In this document: positions 35,459 to 47,207 of the stretch, piece by piece
Numbering within the stretch: the first letter of the stretch is position 1
Layout of the letters: the number at the start of each line of letters is the position of its first letter
Assembly: GCA_023014365.1 (NCBI GenBank)
Contig: JAEBUN010000049.1
Span: 1 to 64,000, forward strand
Length of the DNA: 64,000 bases
Reading direction: 5' to 3'
Source: Lepiota brunneoincarnata
Taxonomy: Eukaryota; Basidiomycota; Agaricomycetes; Agaricales; Agaricaceae
The notes under the pieces: generated by a model
What the model saw: the letters and a program-made list of their open reading frames with translations, nothing else
Told to the model about the DNA's origin: nothing
The model's database searches: none
Made by a program: the position numbers and the translations under genes

Positions 35459-37051
35459 CAGTGGGTCAAAAAACTGTCCCAATGTTTTCACCATCTGGAA
35501 AGATCAGCTAATAGTGGACCAAGGTGATTACATAAATACTTGGGAAAATAGACAATGATAATATAGCATATTGAGATCCTGTATCCATTTAAATCACATG
35601 ATCCTTCTGAGAAGTAATGGATCAAATAATTATTTGAAATATTAACTGAGTGGGACATTTTTTGACTTTGTCATTTTCCTAGAATCTGGTTTTAGACAGG
35701 CCAAATCAATACCAAATCAAGTGTGGGGATGGCAAAAATTGTCATGTGACCTTTTCTATATCACATGATCATATTGAAATTACTTCAACCATCTTTTCTT
35801 CTTACTATTACATCATAGAAGTTATATCTTTTACCCAGTGCCCTCAAGTCATTTTTCTTCTTCAGAATGGCTATTCCCTGCAATAAACTCAGTCCAAACT
35901 GGTCTAGGCAAGAGTACTATTGAGCACATCATGAAAGAAGTTGATTAAGATGAGGAAAACAATAAAGGAGGACAACACTCCATGCTATCTTCTCAGAATA
36001 AATAATCAATAATTGACTAAATCACCACTAGGAAGCTGGACAATGCTGTTCAAGCTACCCAATTCATACACTCTATCCTCCCTACTCCTGTCACACTTCA
36101 AACAATCTGAAATATGCTCAAAAAAAACAATTTCTGGTCTGTTGTTCAGACCAAATGACCTCTTCTTAAGAAGCAACACTGAACTGCTCACTTCAGATTG
36201 CCCACAAGCATAAATATTGGATAGTGGGAGATTGGAAACAGATATTATGGACAGATAAAACAAAAATCAACAAGCTTGGGTCATACATATGGGAAGATGT
36301 ATAAGAGGGGAAGGACTCTCAGACAAGACTATTATTCTTACTGTTAAGCATGAAGGTGGTGGTACCATCATGGTGTGGCAAGCTATGGGATGGAAAGGAG
36401 TAGGAATGCTAGTGGAGGTTGAGAGGATCATAGATGTAGAGCAGTACTGTGAGATTTTGGAATATGGGATGGTGAATAGCTTTGAAACTTTGGAGATGGA
36501 GGAGGGGGGGTGGATATTCCAATAGGACAATGATCCAAAATACAAGTATAAAGAGGCAATAGAGTGGTTTGAAGATAACAATATGTAAGTTCTACTATGG
36601 CCAGCACAATCTCCTGACTCTAAATCCATTGAACACCTCTGAATATACTTAACAAACCAGTTGGGGAGATATGAGAAACTACCTGAGGGAATACATGAAT
36701 TGTGGGACAGGTTGGTGGTAAAGTGAAATAGGATTGCTGCAGAAAGATGTCAAAAGCTTATAGAAAGCATGACCAGAAGGCTCAAGGCAGTTATTAAGGC
36801 AAAAGGAGGCAATTCAACATATTAATTAGGTAGATGATAGAGGGTCAAAAAACTGTCCCAATGAGTTAATATTTTAAATCATTAATTGATTCATTACTTC
36901 TCAGACAAATGATGTGATTTAAACAGATTCAGGATCCCAATATGCTATATTATTATTGTCTATTTTCCCAAGTATTTATATAATCACCTTGGTCCACTAT
37001 TAGCTGATCTTTCCAAATGGTGAAAACATTGGGACAGTTTTTGACCCACTG
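35459..37051 (+). mobile_element. Tc1/mariner element C, dead
   Basis: About 1.6 kb with long terminal inverted repeats of some 200 bp beginning CAGTGGGTCAAAAAACTGTC, flanked by TA at 35457-35458 and 37052-37053. Inside, a plus-strand transposase relic (35870-36825) shows GGGTIMVWQAMGWKG and DNDPKYKYKEA, then WPAQSP, and ends KAKGGNSTY. It has many stops and frameshifts. No CG dinucleotide is seen from 35461 to 36300. Confidence 0.85.
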
Positions 37052-37062
37052 TATTAGCATTA

Positions 37063-39023
37063 CAAGAAGAAGCCAGGACAAGGGAATTGGAGTAAAGCTG
37101 CTATAGATATCACTGCTTAGTGCTGAATGGTTCAACACTATGGGGAAAATCTCAAGAAATGGGCTTGGGATTTTAGTTGAGACTCTGCAAAACTTCCCAG
37201 ACTCAATCATGGTGGTGGATGGCAGTCTATCATTGATGATGATGATGTCATTCAAGATATCAAGATACACCTGATAGGTATTGGTAAATTTATCAAAGCC
37301 AAGGACATTGTTGATTACTGTAGCACTCAAGAAATGCTCAGAAGGCTTGGGAGGACACAATCTATCTTGGAAACAACAGCTTGCAGGTGGCTTCTCAAAG
37401 TGGATTACCATTGGGCCTGAAATCCACATGGTCAATATGTTGATAGACATGAGTGGCTAGACATTGTTCAATATTAACAAGGGGTCTTTATTCCCAGGAT
37501 GATTTATCATATGGGACATATGTGGCAAGAAATTGAGGGTATAGGATGGGCAACAGTGGGTGGGGTTGAACAACCTACAGTTGTGTGGTATCATGATGAG
37601 TCAATGTTCTATGCACATGATTGGTGGCAGAATTATTGGATGCTCCGTGGGTCAAGCCCAATGCCATATACCAAGGGAGAGGGCCAGTCACTCATGGTTG
37701 CAAACTTTGTTTCTGCTGACTATGGTTGGTTGGCATCTCTTGATGGCTTAGAGACAGCACAACAGATCTTTCATGCAGGGAAAGATCATGATGGGTGGAT
37801 GACCAATGATGACATCATTGCTCAATTGGAGAAGACAATTGATATCCTCAAGAAGTATCACCCAAAGGAAAACCATGTTTTCATCTATAATAATGCTTCA
37901 ACTCATCAAAAACATGAGGATGGTTGTAAGGGGACTGGCATTGTATGCCCCCCTTTATACAAAGCATGCCTAGGGGTCTGTGGTAAGGTGTCTGGGCTCA
38001 GCCACCCTAGCTGATATCCAATGTCTGAGCCCAGCCTCAGCCTTCAGCCATCCCCATCCCCAAATTTAATCCCACATACAATCAGTTATCTATCATCATT
38101 GTATATTGTTTGCACATGTTATGTCTGGTAGTCTACATAGTGTTTGGCTACCTAGTCTGTGCACAAACTGTTGCTGTATATAAGTAACATGTATGTCAAT
38201 TACAATCAGCACTTGAATATTAAATTGGTTCAGGCCCTTTACTCCCCTAACAGATGGTGCCCTGTCTGCAAGCAAAATGATGAAGGGTCCATCCAATAAA
38301 TTTTTTGTGGAGGTTAACACCATTGGAGAAAATGGGAAGCTTGTTTATACATCTGAAGGCAAGCTCTTAAAGGAAAAGTGCCACATGTAAAACACCTTCA
38401 TTGATGGAGTCAAGCAAACTCTGTATTACCTGGACAACCATCCTATCTACCCAGGATTCCTCAAGGGGATAGAAAATTTGCTCACAGAGTGAGGCTATCA
38501 CACCACAGGAAGCAGTTTCAAGAAGGCCCAGTATGGCATTTCATTCAAAAATGACTGCCCACCTGGTGCCAAGGATTGCTGCTGCCAGAGAATACTCTAC
38601 AAGCAACCAGACTTCCAAGCTGTTGAGTCCCACTTGGAGAAATATGCCAAAAGGAGGGGATATGATATCCTATTTCTGCCTAAGTTTTATTACAAGCTCA
38701 ACTTCATTGAGTAGTGCTGGGGATATGCAAAGCAGAAGTATAGATTACTTCCTCCTTTATCATCCTCTGATGTTCTTGAGAAGAATGTCCTGATGGTGTT
38801 GGATGAAATTCCCTTAGATCCAATGAGATAGTAAGCTAAGCTTTCAAAAGCCTCAAACTTTGAGTACAATACTGATCCTTGATTACCAGATTTGCAACTT
38901 GAGCTTTACAGTTTACAGATGCTTATTCCAAAGGCTTGAATGGCCAACAAGCAGCTTGGGCAGCTCAGAAATTCTGTGGACATTGCATCATTCCTGAATC
39001 TATTCTCAAAGAGCTTCCACCTG
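37063..39023 (+). pseudogene. DDE-type transposase relic
   Basis: Plus-strand frames read in order: FIKAKDIVDYCSTQEML, YHDESMFYAHDW, YTKGEGQSLMVANFVSADYG and FIYNNASTH, then after an LTR insert CCCQRILYKQPDFQAVESHL, FLPKFYYKLNFIE and LNGQQAAWAAQKFCGH. This order matches a DDE-superfamily transposase common in basidiomycetes. The second catalytic Asp is Asn (YNNAST instead of a DNATT-like motif), and stops occur after NFIE and elsewhere. The minus-strand frame at 36953-37450 is an antisense shadow. Confidence 0.7.
37925..38252 (-). mobile_element. Solo LTR (family alpha) in the DDE relic
   Basis: 328 bp, TGTAAGGGGAC ... ACTCCCCTAACA, flanked by GATGGT on both sides (37919-37924 and 38253-38258). 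The reverse complement matches 52351-52679 and 53878-54196. The transposase frame continues across it. Confidence 0.82.
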
Positions 39024-39296
39024 AATCTACTCTATGCAATTGAGGTTCATGTATTATTCTAACTTTACACAACACATCAAACACTCATCCAACATGGATC
39101 TTAATTAGCCTGTCATGGAGCATCACACATAGTCACAGGTCATGTAATGACCCCAGTTTTAAGCAAACTCTACCTTACTGCACATGTGCATCACAGTAGT
39201 ATCATGGTAATTTGGCAGTAATATGTAGTAATGTAGTAGTAGTGTACAATAATATAGGTACAATATACAGTAGTATAGTGGCTATTTATTGACTAA
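39024..39296. other. CpG-poor junction DNA
   Basis: Rich in AGTAGT steps, resembling 52745-52900. No LTR is recognisable here although a Gypsy gag frame starts just downstream, so the 5' end of that element is missing. Confidence 0.45.
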
Positions 39297-39447
39297 ACTA
39301 ACCATTCCTGTTAGGGTGACCTGGGAGGGCCTCGACAGCTTAGAAACGAACCCTCCTGGTGCCTCTACGGTACCACAGATATCACAGTCAACTCCGACTG
39401 TACAGACAAACCAAACTACGCCGTCTACGACGACTACAGCTAGAAAA

Positions 39448-40929
39448 ATGGGACACGAGCGTATGCCAATTCCCTTTAGCAATAATGCTCCCAGATGGGA
39501 TGCATCAAAACCACAGACATTGAGAAATTATCTCTGGACGCTTGAACGGCTCTTCACGATAACGAAGACGATGGACGATGCAGAAAGGATAAATTGGGCA
39601 GTGTCATATGTGGACCAGGATATCCGTGAAGAGTGGATGAGTTTTGCGGAGTTCCCAGCAGGAAGCTGGACAGGCTTCGTAGAGAGATTGAAGAAAGAGT
39701 ATCCCGAGACTGTGGCAGCCGAGCAGGGCTCAGTGCGACGATTGAGGGAACTCTGCACAGAGAGTAGAGGCATTGCAATGAATGAGGAGCATAGAGTCTT
39801 AGACTTCAAAAGGCAATTCATCCTAGAAGCAGAGAAGTGCCTGAAGTCGCCGGCGGTAGTCTCGAACCGAGAGCTAGTCGAGTTATTTACGAGCGCACTG
39901 GACTCTGTGTTCCAGGACGTACTCAATGCGAGATTAGCGATCACCAGGGCACGTAGAACCGCGAGCGATGGGTCGGCACTAACTGCGAAGGATTTACGCG
40001 AAGAGGACCCCTATGATTGGAGGATCGTTGTGGATAAAGCCGTCAAAATTTCGATTGGCAAAACACTTATGCGATCCCTTCATCAGGATTCAAGGCCGGT
40101 GAACTCGGCATCAATGAGCCATCCACCTGCGACGTCCGGAACAGGGACTTACGACCCTGTAGTAAAGCGAGAGCTGCAAAGCTTAAAACAGAAGTTTCAG
40201 GATGAAGTCTCGCAGATGGCAGGCGGTCTCGCTGAGCTTAAGGACCTCATGAATATCCAGGGGCATACCTTAAAATCATACTTAGAGAGTTTGGCGAAAG
40301 AAGGACATAATCATGCCGGTTATAATCACGCTCAGAGGAATACCAGAAGTGGGTCGGCAGGGTCGCTTTCCGATCGCAAGTGTTTCTACTGCTGGTTATT
40401 AGGGCATAGTTGGTTATTCTGCCCGGACATGGAGGCGGATAAACAAGCTGGCCGAATTAGAGTCGAAGGGAACAAAATATATATGGGAGATGGCTCGAGT
40501 ATCCCTCGAGGAGAAGGGCCTATTAAAGAGAAAGTGGCAAAGTACTATGTGACAAAGGGACAACTCTTCGTTCAGATACCAGAACTGCCGGAGGTTGAGC
40601 CTGAGTTACCGCAAGTGCCAATGTCAGCAGTGTTTGCACAGAGAGTGTTCCCGAGGTCAGAAAACCAAAGGTCACCAGCGGAAGAAGAAGTCCACCGTCT
40701 GAAGCAGCGCATGGAAATGTTAGAGACAGTTGCCATCCACGCCGGGAGTGCCCCAAAGGTTAAGCTTATGACCAGAAAGGATGATAATGTCGAGATACAG
40801 TCTTTGGCCGAGCAATTGGCCCAGATACAGGCTAAGCTTAGTGGTTTGATGGATGGTACGCCCTCGGCAAGCCAGTATTTGGACACCAGGAGTGGCGCGA
40901 AGACTTGGAACTCGGAGTCGGGTTTCTAA
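39448..40929 (+). CDS. Gag of Gypsy element 1
   Basis: The first ATG in the open frame is at 39448; the frame is open upstream to about 39289 without ATG. It contains a retrotransposon gag-like helical region, then a zinc knuckle (CFYCWLLGHSWLFC, C-X2-C-X4-H-X4-C) at about 40381-40423, and a coiled-coil-like segment (HRLKQRMEMLETV). It packages element RNA. It overlaps the protease frame by 25 nt, and the downstream frame is reached by a -1 shift, as in many Gypsy elements. Contains TAAGCTTA at 40761 and 40833. Confidence 0.78.
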   Translation: MGHERMPIPFSNNAPRWDASKPQTLRNYLWTLERLFTITKTMDDAERINWAVSYVDQDIREEWMSFAEFPAGSWTGFVERLKKEYPETVAAEQGSVRRLRELCTESRGIAMNEEHRVLDFKRQFILEAEKCLKSPAVVSNRELVELFTSALDSVFQDVLNARLAITRARRTASDGSALTAKDLREEDPYDWRIVVDKAVKISIGKTLMRSLHQDSRPVNSASMSHPPATSGTGTYDPVVKRELQSLKQKFQDEVSQMAGGLAELKDLMNIQGHTLKSYLESLAKEGHNHAGYNHAQRNTRSGSAGSLSDRKCFYCWLLGHSWLFCPDMEADKQAGRIRVEGNKIYMGDGSSIPRGEGPIKEKVAKYYVTKGQLFVQIPELPEVEPELPQVPMSAVFAQRVFPRSENQRSPAEEEVHRLKQRMEMLETVAIHAGSAPKVKLMTRKDDNVEIQSLAEQLAQIQAKLSGLMDGTPSASQYLDTRSGAKTWNSESGF

Positions 40930-42038
40930 AGGGTTCGAGGAAGGAGCCGGCTCTGAAGAAGAAGGTCACCTTCGCCAGAGGACAGACTCCTGAGGACGCG
41001 TCGGATTCCGAGCGATCAGAAGAATCAGAAAATGAGGAAATAGGGCAGACAACGGAGAAACCAATGCGTGCTGCAGCAGGAGAATTACCATATAGAAATG
41101 TGAAACCACTGCGCCTGGTCGTTGAGGTACCACCACTACCTGTCAGAAGGATGGAACCATCCAAGAAGGAGCCTGCGTATAAGCACCAGGCCCCTATAGA
41201 GAGGAATGTTGATGTTGAGGAAGTACTCAGCAGGGTATTGAAGCGAGAAGCCTCAGTATCGCATGGAGAACTCTTGGCCTTGTCACCGATATACAGGAAT
41301 GCTTATAGAGAGCGCATTATGAGAAAACGGGTACCCACAAGTCAAAGCTTAATAGCAGGAGTAGGGCCCGGGGACGATAATACAGAAGATATAGAGATTA
41401 ATAGTGGGCCAGTACAAGTCATGATAACAGAGTTGGCAGATGGCTCTCGGAAGTATGATACGGTGCTCCGAGAAGGCTCGGCAACCCAAGCCTGGGTAGC
41501 TCAGGATCCAATCATGCAGTACTTGGAGTCACTGCCCCGAAGAGACAGGGGACGGCAAGTGTTTATTGCGAAAGAATGCGAGTCGTTGAGAGTAGTGCCA
41601 ACTCTGATAAATGGGATTCGGCAGGAAGAGGCCTTGCTAGATAGCGGGTCACAGATCGTCTCCATGAGTCAGGAAGTGGCGATTGCATGTCAAGTTTCTT
41701 GGGACCCAGATACTACGATAAATTTGCAGAGTGCGAATGGGCAGGTTGAAAAGACTTGTGGATTGGCAAAGAATGTAGGCTTTACCTGCGGGGGAGTCAC
41801 AATCTATTTGCAAGTTCACATCGTTCGTAGCCCCATGTATCGAGTACTCCTGGGACGACCCTTTGATGTAATGACGGCTAGCGAAGTCAGGAATAGCACC
41901 AGTGGCGAGCAAACCTTGGTTATTACGGACCCAAATACCAGAGAAAGGGCTGTGTTACCAACTTATGCTCGAGGAGAGTGTAATCCTCCTAAGCTTAGGG
42001 AAAACAGTCAAAATTTTCAAGAAACCTCGATGAGTTGA
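40905..42038 (+). CDS. Protease region of Gypsy element 1
   Basis: Frame -1 relative to gag; it has no ATG of its own at the overlap, so expression by frameshift is likely. An acidic linker precedes the aspartic protease signature LLDSGSQIVSMS (DSGS, about 41635-41670). The flap-like and C-terminal hydrophobic part (VLLGRPFDV) lies near 41850. Ends at TGA just where the pol frame is already open, again a -1 step. Confidence 0.75.
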   Translation: MELGVGFLKGSRKEPALKKKVTFARGQTPEDASDSERSEESENEEIGQTTEKPMRAAAGELPYRNVKPLRLVVEVPPLPVRRMEPSKKEPAYKHQAPIERNVDVEEVLSRVLKREASVSHGELLALSPIYRNAYRERIMRKRVPTSQSLIAGVGPGDDNTEDIEINSGPVQVMITELADGSRKYDTVLREGSATQAWVAQDPIMQYLESLPRRDRGRQVFIAKECESLRVVPTLINGIRQEEALLDSGSQIVSMSQEVAIACQVSWDPDTTINLQSANGQVEKTCGLAKNVGFTCGGVTIYLQVHIVRSPMYRVLLGRPFDVMTASEVRNSTSGEQTLVITDPNTRERAVLPTYARGECNPPKLRENSQNFQETSMS

Positions 42039-43999
42039 CTGAGGGACAAGGAGAGGTGGCTTGTATAATAGACTATGATGATGAGAAGGGCCCTGTCGTC
42101 GCACAAACACTAAGCTTAGCAAAAGGAAGCTTCTCAGAGGCCGAGCTACAGCTAATGTTCATTGACCGAGTCATACACAATGAGGACTGCCCACAGGAAG
42201 ATAAAGCAACGGCGTTATTGTGCCTAGGACGCATAGCCAACGCGCAGGGCACAGAGGACCAGGGAATAACCATCTTCGAAACAGAAGAAGATGACAAAGA
42301 TACGGTACAATGCCTGGCTGGGAAGAAATATAAACCAGTAGCCTTAAAAGTGAGGCCAGTGTTGGGTGATCTACCGGAGAGATTCAGGATAAAACAAGAA
42401 ATAAAAGGGGACCCACTGGCAGAAATGCCTGAGCTTAGCGTGCATCCTCCAGAGTTTGTCCCGACAGGCAGATATACGGAGGAGCGTAAGCTTAAGCTGG
42501 ACGAAGCCCATGCAGGGGATTTCTTGTGGCCAGAGGAAAGAAAGCTGATGCACCACATCATGATGCTTCAAGAAAAGGCATTCGCCTGGACAGATGAGGA
42601 AAAGGGATGTTTTAGGGAAGATTTCTTCCTGCCGATCGAGATACCGACGGTAGAACATACTCCGTGGGTTGAGAAACCCATTCCGATTCCACCAGCGATC
42701 TATGATGAAGTTTGTGCCATTATAAAGAGAAAGATTAGTGCTGGTGTATACGAGCCGTCGAACTCATCCTATAGATCCAGATGGTTCTGTGTGGTGAAGA
42801 AAGATGGGAAAAGTTTGAGACTGGTACACAGCTTGGAACCGCTGAACAAAGTGACAATAGCGCATTCAGGACTGCCACCAGCAACGGAAGATTTGGCAAT
42901 GCACTTCGCAGGCAGAGCTTGCGGAGGCATTCTGGATCTATATGTTGGCTATGACGAACGACTGTTAGCTGAGTCGTCTCGGGACTTAACAACGTTCCAG
43001 ACGCCTTTTGGAGCGCTACGCTTAGTGACGTTACCCATGGGATGGACCAATTCAGTGCCTATATTTCATGAGGATGTAACAGCGATCCTAACCAGTGAGA
43101 TACCAGAATACACGATGCCGTACATAGATGATGTACCTATCAGAGGACCCAAAACTAGATATGAGTTGCCAGATGGCACGGAAGAGACGCTGAAAGAAAA
43201 CCCAGGGATCCGACGATTTGTATGGGAACACATGCAGACGGTCAATAGGATTCTACAGAGGATGAAATACGTAGGAGGAACCTTCTCTGGGCCCAAGACG
43301 ACTATCTGCGCTGATGAAATCACCGTAGTGGGTTTTGAATGCTCTTATAAAGGATGGTTGCCTGCCACAGACACCATTGGGAAGATATTAAGATGGGAGG
43401 ATTGCGAGAATGTCTCCGAGCTAAGGGGTTTTCTAGGAACAGCTACGCGCTGCAGGAATCATATCCCGAAGTTCATAGCCATTGCTGCACCTCTATACGA
43501 AAAGCTTAAGAAAGGGCAAGAGTTTGAATGGGGAGAAAATGAACGGAAAGCACAGCAGGAGCTGAAAGATGCGATTCAACGCTGTTTCCCGACCAGGAAC
43601 CCTGAATTCCCGAGTAAACAACCCATAGTAGTAGCCGTGGATACCTCATGGAGGGCGGTGGGATACTACATATATCAGCGAGATGGAGAAGACGCTAAGC
43701 TTATACATTATGCAAAGTTTGGGTCAATATTGTTGGACGAGAGACAGCAGAGGTATTCTCAGCCCAAGCGAGAGCTATGCGGCTTAAGAATGGTGCTGGA
43801 ACAGGAGAAATATTTGTTGTGGGGATCGAGAAATCTAGTAGTGGAAACAGACGCAAAGTTTCTCTTTGGGATGTTAAACAACCCAGGAAAACTCCCGAAC
43901 GCTACTGTAAACCGTTGGGTGGACTTCATTAGATCGTTCCACTTCACACTAGTACACAAAGAAGGAAAGACATTTGGGCCGGATGGACTGTCCAGATGA
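42035..43999 (+). CDS. Reverse transcriptase-RNase H of Gypsy element 1
   Basis: RT motifs: SYRSRWFCVVKKDGKSLR, then GGILDLYVGYDERLL (first catalytic Asp), TPFGALRLVTLPMGWTNS, and YIDDVPI at about 43120-43140 (the YxDD box). RNase H follows with VVAVDTSWRAVGYYI, SQPKRELCGLR (catalytic Glu) and VVETDAKFLFG. The ORF ends DGLSR-stop. The stop is TGA at 43997-43999 directly in frame with the integrase, and CGA (Arg) fits there. The original pol was therefore one polyprotein, and this copy is broken by one point change. Confidence 0.82.
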   Translation: MTEGQGEVACIIDYDDEKGPVVAQTLSLAKGSFSEAELQLMFIDRVIHNEDCPQEDKATALLCLGRIANAQGTEDQGITIFETEEDDKDTVQCLAGKKYKPVALKVRPVLGDLPERFRIKQEIKGDPLAEMPELSVHPPEFVPTGRYTEERKLKLDEAHAGDFLWPEERKLMHHIMMLQEKAFAWTDEEKGCFREDFFLPIEIPTVEHTPWVEKPIPIPPAIYDEVCAIIKRKISAGVYEPSNSSYRSRWFCVVKKDGKSLRLVHSLEPLNKVTIAHSGLPPATEDLAMHFAGRACGGILDLYVGYDERLLAESSRDLTTFQTPFGALRLVTLPMGWTNSVPIFHEDVTAILTSEIPEYTMPYIDDVPIRGPKTRYELPDGTEETLKENPGIRRFVWEHMQTVNRILQRMKYVGGTFSGPKTTICADEITVVGFECSYKGWLPATDTIGKILRWEDCENVSELRGFLGTATRCRNHIPKFIAIAAPLYEKLKKGQEFEWGENERKAQQELKDAIQRCFPTRNPEFPSKQPIVVAVDTSWRAVGYYIYQRDGEDAKLIHYAKFGSILLDERQQRYSQPKRELCGLRMVLEQEKYLLWGSRNLVVETDAKFLFGMLNNPGKLPNATVNRWVDFIRSFHFTLVHKEGKTFGPDGLSR

Positions 44000-45784
44000 C
44001 GTTACTATCCCGGTGATGAGACAGCCCGTCGTTTCGACGACGGATCCGAGGACGAGGGAGAGGAGTTCGAGTTGATCAAAGGAGATCCGGGGGCTGCAGA
44101 TCCGTTACCCTTGGAAGCCTTCTGTGATGAGATCGACAGTCACTCTGGCTTCTACCAGGGTCTGGCGCGTGATGTGTATGATTTTGAGTATGAGCTGGAT
44201 CAAGCTCGGGAAGAGTACTTGGATGAACAACAGGCTAAGCTTAGGGTTATAGAAGACCCAGCGTGCCCAGAAAACCACCGACAAGTACTAAGCTTAATGA
44301 CGGATGTCAGGCTAGTGCCAGATTTCGAAGAGGAAAAGTTGACCGAGATAGAGGAAGCGTATGATGAATCGCGTAGGACAGATACAGCGCGAATACAAGA
44401 CGGAAGAATACCCAAAGTCAGGGAATACCTGAAAACAGGGGGCAGTAGCGCAGCTGAAGGCTTGGATGAGCCGGATCTGCGTAAGCTTAAGCATATGGTG
44501 GAGCATTTCTTCTTGGACGAAGAGGGGAGACTGTATAGGATGAGCCCTAGCGGTCAGCATCAGCTAGTAGTGGATAAGGAGCAACGTATGTATATGTTGC
44601 GAGCCAGCCACGACTTCCTAGGACACAGGGGAATATACGCAACCACTAAGCTTATAACGCAGAGGTTCTGGTGGCCGGAAGTTGAAGGAGACGTAACTTG
44701 GTATGTGCAATCGTGCCATCTATGCCAGCAACGACAAAGGGCGATCATTGAGACGCCGCCAATAGTAACGCCCACGCCGTCGATATTCCAAGTGCTACAT
44801 GTGGACACACTACATATGATGCCAAGTTCTAATGGGTGTAGTTATATTGTGCATGGAAGATGTGGACTGTCGTCCTGGATGGAGGCAAAAGCTTTGAGAA
44901 AAGAGAATGCTAGTTCGATTGTGCAGTGGTTATTTGAAGATATCATTTGCCGATGGGGCTGTATAGTGAAGATTGTCACGGACAACGGTTCTCCATTTAA
45001 GAAAGCTGTTCGATGGCTGGAAGAAAAATATGGGATAAAAGGAGTAACGATATCTCCTTACAATTCCAAAGCGAACGGGATTATTGAAAGAGCCCACTGG
45101 GATGTGCGGCAAATGTTGTACAAAGCTACAGATGGAGATGTCAAAAAGTGGTATTGGCACCTACCGCACATTATGTGGGCAGATCGGATAACCATTAGAA
45201 AAGGAATGGGGTGTTCCCCGTACTTTCTGGTAACCGGAGCGCACCCGACGCTACCTCTGGATGTCAAAGAGGCCACTTGGCTAGTACAACTACCAAATAA
45301 GTACTTAACCATGGCCGAGTTGATAGGATACCGAGCTCAGGCTTTGGCAAAACATGTTCGGCATGTTGAGGAGGTGCGTCAGCATGTTTCAGACACTAAG
45401 CTTAGCAAGGCTTGGGAGATGGAACGACAAGCAGCGCATAAGATAAAAGATTATCGCTTCGGCCTGGGAGATTTAGTATTAGTGAGAAACACAGCTATAG
45501 AGAGCTCAGCAGACAGGAAGATGAAACCCAGGTATCTAGGACCCATGGTGGTCATATCTAGATCGAAGGGAGGATCATATATCCTGGCAGAGTTGGATGG
45601 CTCTGTATGGCAGAATAAAGTGGCGGCGTTCAGAGTAATTCCCTACTTAGCCAGAAAACATATGCCGTTGCCGCTGGAGTTACAAGAGTTGTTAGATCTG
45701 TCGCCAGAGGGACTGAAGACCCTGGAGGAGACTACTGAGGATGAGCCTAGTGACAGATGGGAGCCAGAAGAGTTGGAGGGATAG
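44000..45784 (+). CDS. Integrase of Gypsy element 1
   Basis: Same frame as the RT after the TGA at 43999. HHCC zinc-binding part: [18 protein letters not shown] ... CHLCQQRQ (about 44605-44735). Catalytic core: LHVDTLHMM (D), [13 protein letters not shown] (D) and [11 protein letters not shown] (E) at about 45075-45105. A C-terminal beta-rich domain ([28 protein letters not shown]) follows; no chromodomain is seen. Inserts element cDNA into the genome. Four TAAGCTTA copies lie before the core and one at 45397, mostly read as Lys-Leu. Confidence 0.8.
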   Translation, partial: RYYPGDETARRFDDGSEDEGEEFELIKGDPGAADPLPLEAFCDEIDSHSGFYQGLARDVYDFEYELDQAREEYLDEQQAKLRVIEDPACPENHRQVLSLMTDVRLVPDFEEEKLTEIEEAYDESRRTDTARIQDGRIPKVREYLKTGGSSAAEGLDEPDLRKLKHMVEHFFLDEEGRLYRMSPSGQHQLVVDKEQRMYMLRASHDFLGHRGIYATTKLITQRFWWPEVEGDVTWYVQSCHLCQQRQRAIIETPPIVTPTPSIFQVLHVDTLHMMPSSNGCSYIVHGRCGLSSWMEAKALRKENASSIVQWLFEDIICRWGCIVKIVTDNGSPFKKAVRWLEEKYGIKGVTISPYNSKANGIIERAHWDVRQMLYKATDGDVKKWYWHLPHIMWADRITIRKGMGCSPYFLVTGAHPTLPLDVKEATWLVQLPNKYLTMAELIGYRAQALAKHVRHVEEVRQHVSDTKLSKAWEMERQAAHKIKDYRFGLGDLVLVRNTAIESSADRKMKPRYLGPMVVISRSKGGSYILAELDGSVWQNKVAAFRVIPYLARKHMPLPLELQELLDLSPEGLKTLEETTEDEPSDRWEPEELEG

Positions 45785-45860
45785 AAAAAACCTGATATTG
45801 TGGACAGAACTATCTACTTATCGAAGGAAAACTATCCTGGGGACTGTAAAAGCGTTAAGC

Positions 45861-47207
45861 TTAAGCGGGGGAGGACTTGTCCAAGTCGGAAAGGTTGCGC
45901 AAAAGGCTTTTGAGACGGATGCGCTCTTGAATGAGGAATTGGAACCTTTTTAAGTTGGCTTTGAGCGAGGGAATAGCATCGATGAAGTCCCGGCTGAGCG
46001 AATTGAGGTCGCATTTGACTGACCGAGCGTCGTCACCGCGAGATTCGGATTCGTACTCGTCGCAAGAGTGAGACAGGAGGTTTTGGAGTTCCTGGAGCAA
46101 ACGAGCTGCCCAGGAGAAGTGTCAGTACCGTTAAGCTTAGCGAAGAGAAGTGAGAAATTGCCCACCAGATAAGCCCGCAAAGGTGCGCTCATCGGAAGCA
46201 GACTCGGTACGGGCGCGCTTGGCAGTATTGGCGCTGGCTTTGGCTAGAACCTGTTCAGCCCGGACATAACAGCAGTGTTTAGTGTTCATATTGGGAACTT
46301 GACAATAGGAAAGAAGACGGACGGTGCCTTTAGACGATGAGGACTTTTTGACGGTCTCCTAAAGAGGGAGGAAGTCAGAATCAGTGGTTGGGGGGAGTGG
46401 AGCTGGCGCACCATGTCGGAGGTAGACAAACGACGCTTGCGATAAGGCGAGACTACACGAACCTCTTCGACGATAGCTTGAGAGACCTCCTCATCGACCA
46501 TCATGTCCTGGAGGTGAGCGATTATCTCAGCCAATGTAATAGGTTGAGAAGCAGCTATATTACCGTGTCAGCACCAGTTGCTTGGGAGTTGGAAGCACTG
46601 GGCATACTCTCAGCAAGCTCGGTATCGGTGTCTACCACAACAGCAGCAGAGACAGGGGCCTTGCGACCTTTGCGAGGCTAAGCTTATACATGAGGAGACG
46701 ATTGGAGCCAAAAGAACGCTAAGCTTACGCGTTTGGGGACAGCAGAGCCTTCGGCAACGTTGGAGGAAGTAGAGCCAGTCGTGGATGATGGGTTCTGAGC
46801 CTCTTCGGTCCTGGATTTGTGGGATTCTTCGGAACGAACGCGATTAATGCGGCTACAGCATTCAGAGAGCGCCTTATAGATCGTGGGCATCTCATAAGAC
46901 AAATGGTAGTTGTTTTGGTAAATTTTGTAGAGCTTGCGGATACGGAAGACATAGTCCTGGTTGACATGAAGCTTGATAGCCTCATTATCCTCCGATAACG
47001 CTTCAATATAAGCAGACTAGAAATGATTTGGAAATGGCGAGAGAAGCATGGAAAGAGTAGACATACCCCAGGGGCGTCGAACGCAAGGAGAGCCTTCTCG
47101 ACGAGGGGACGAGCAACTTGGCCGTTTTGCAGGCGCTGAAGACGACCTTTGGCGTTGCTGATGAGATCGTCGAGCTCAACCTGGAGATGGGGGATAGAAG
47201 AAGCCAT
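45861..47207 (-). CDS. Antisense gene A in Gypsy element 1, 364-aa protein of unknown function
   Basis: Minus-strand spliced model: 47067-47207, 46729-47016, 46564-46677, 46412-46525, 46166-46358 and 45861-46105, all in phase with no stop. The third intron would be only 38 nt (46526-46563) and is the weakest joint; a small indel is the alternative. The protein is mostly helical: an N-terminal part (MASSIPHLQVELDDLISNAK), a Cys/Tyr-containing middle (YKIYQNNYHLSYEMPTIYKA), a Ser-rich linker, a basic PRKGRK patch, and a Leu-rich C-terminus (LLQELQNLLSHSC ... RIRLKSLLRNLSDL). I do not recognise the family. The gene runs opposite to gag-pol, between integrase and the 3' LTR. Intron 2 (46678-46728) has TAAGCTTAG at both splice ends. 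The intact frame suggests it was under selection. Confidence 0.68.

Noticed and set aside
36953..37450. 165-codon minus-strand frame
   Set aside because: The plus strand carries the N-terminal part of the DDE transposase relic here.
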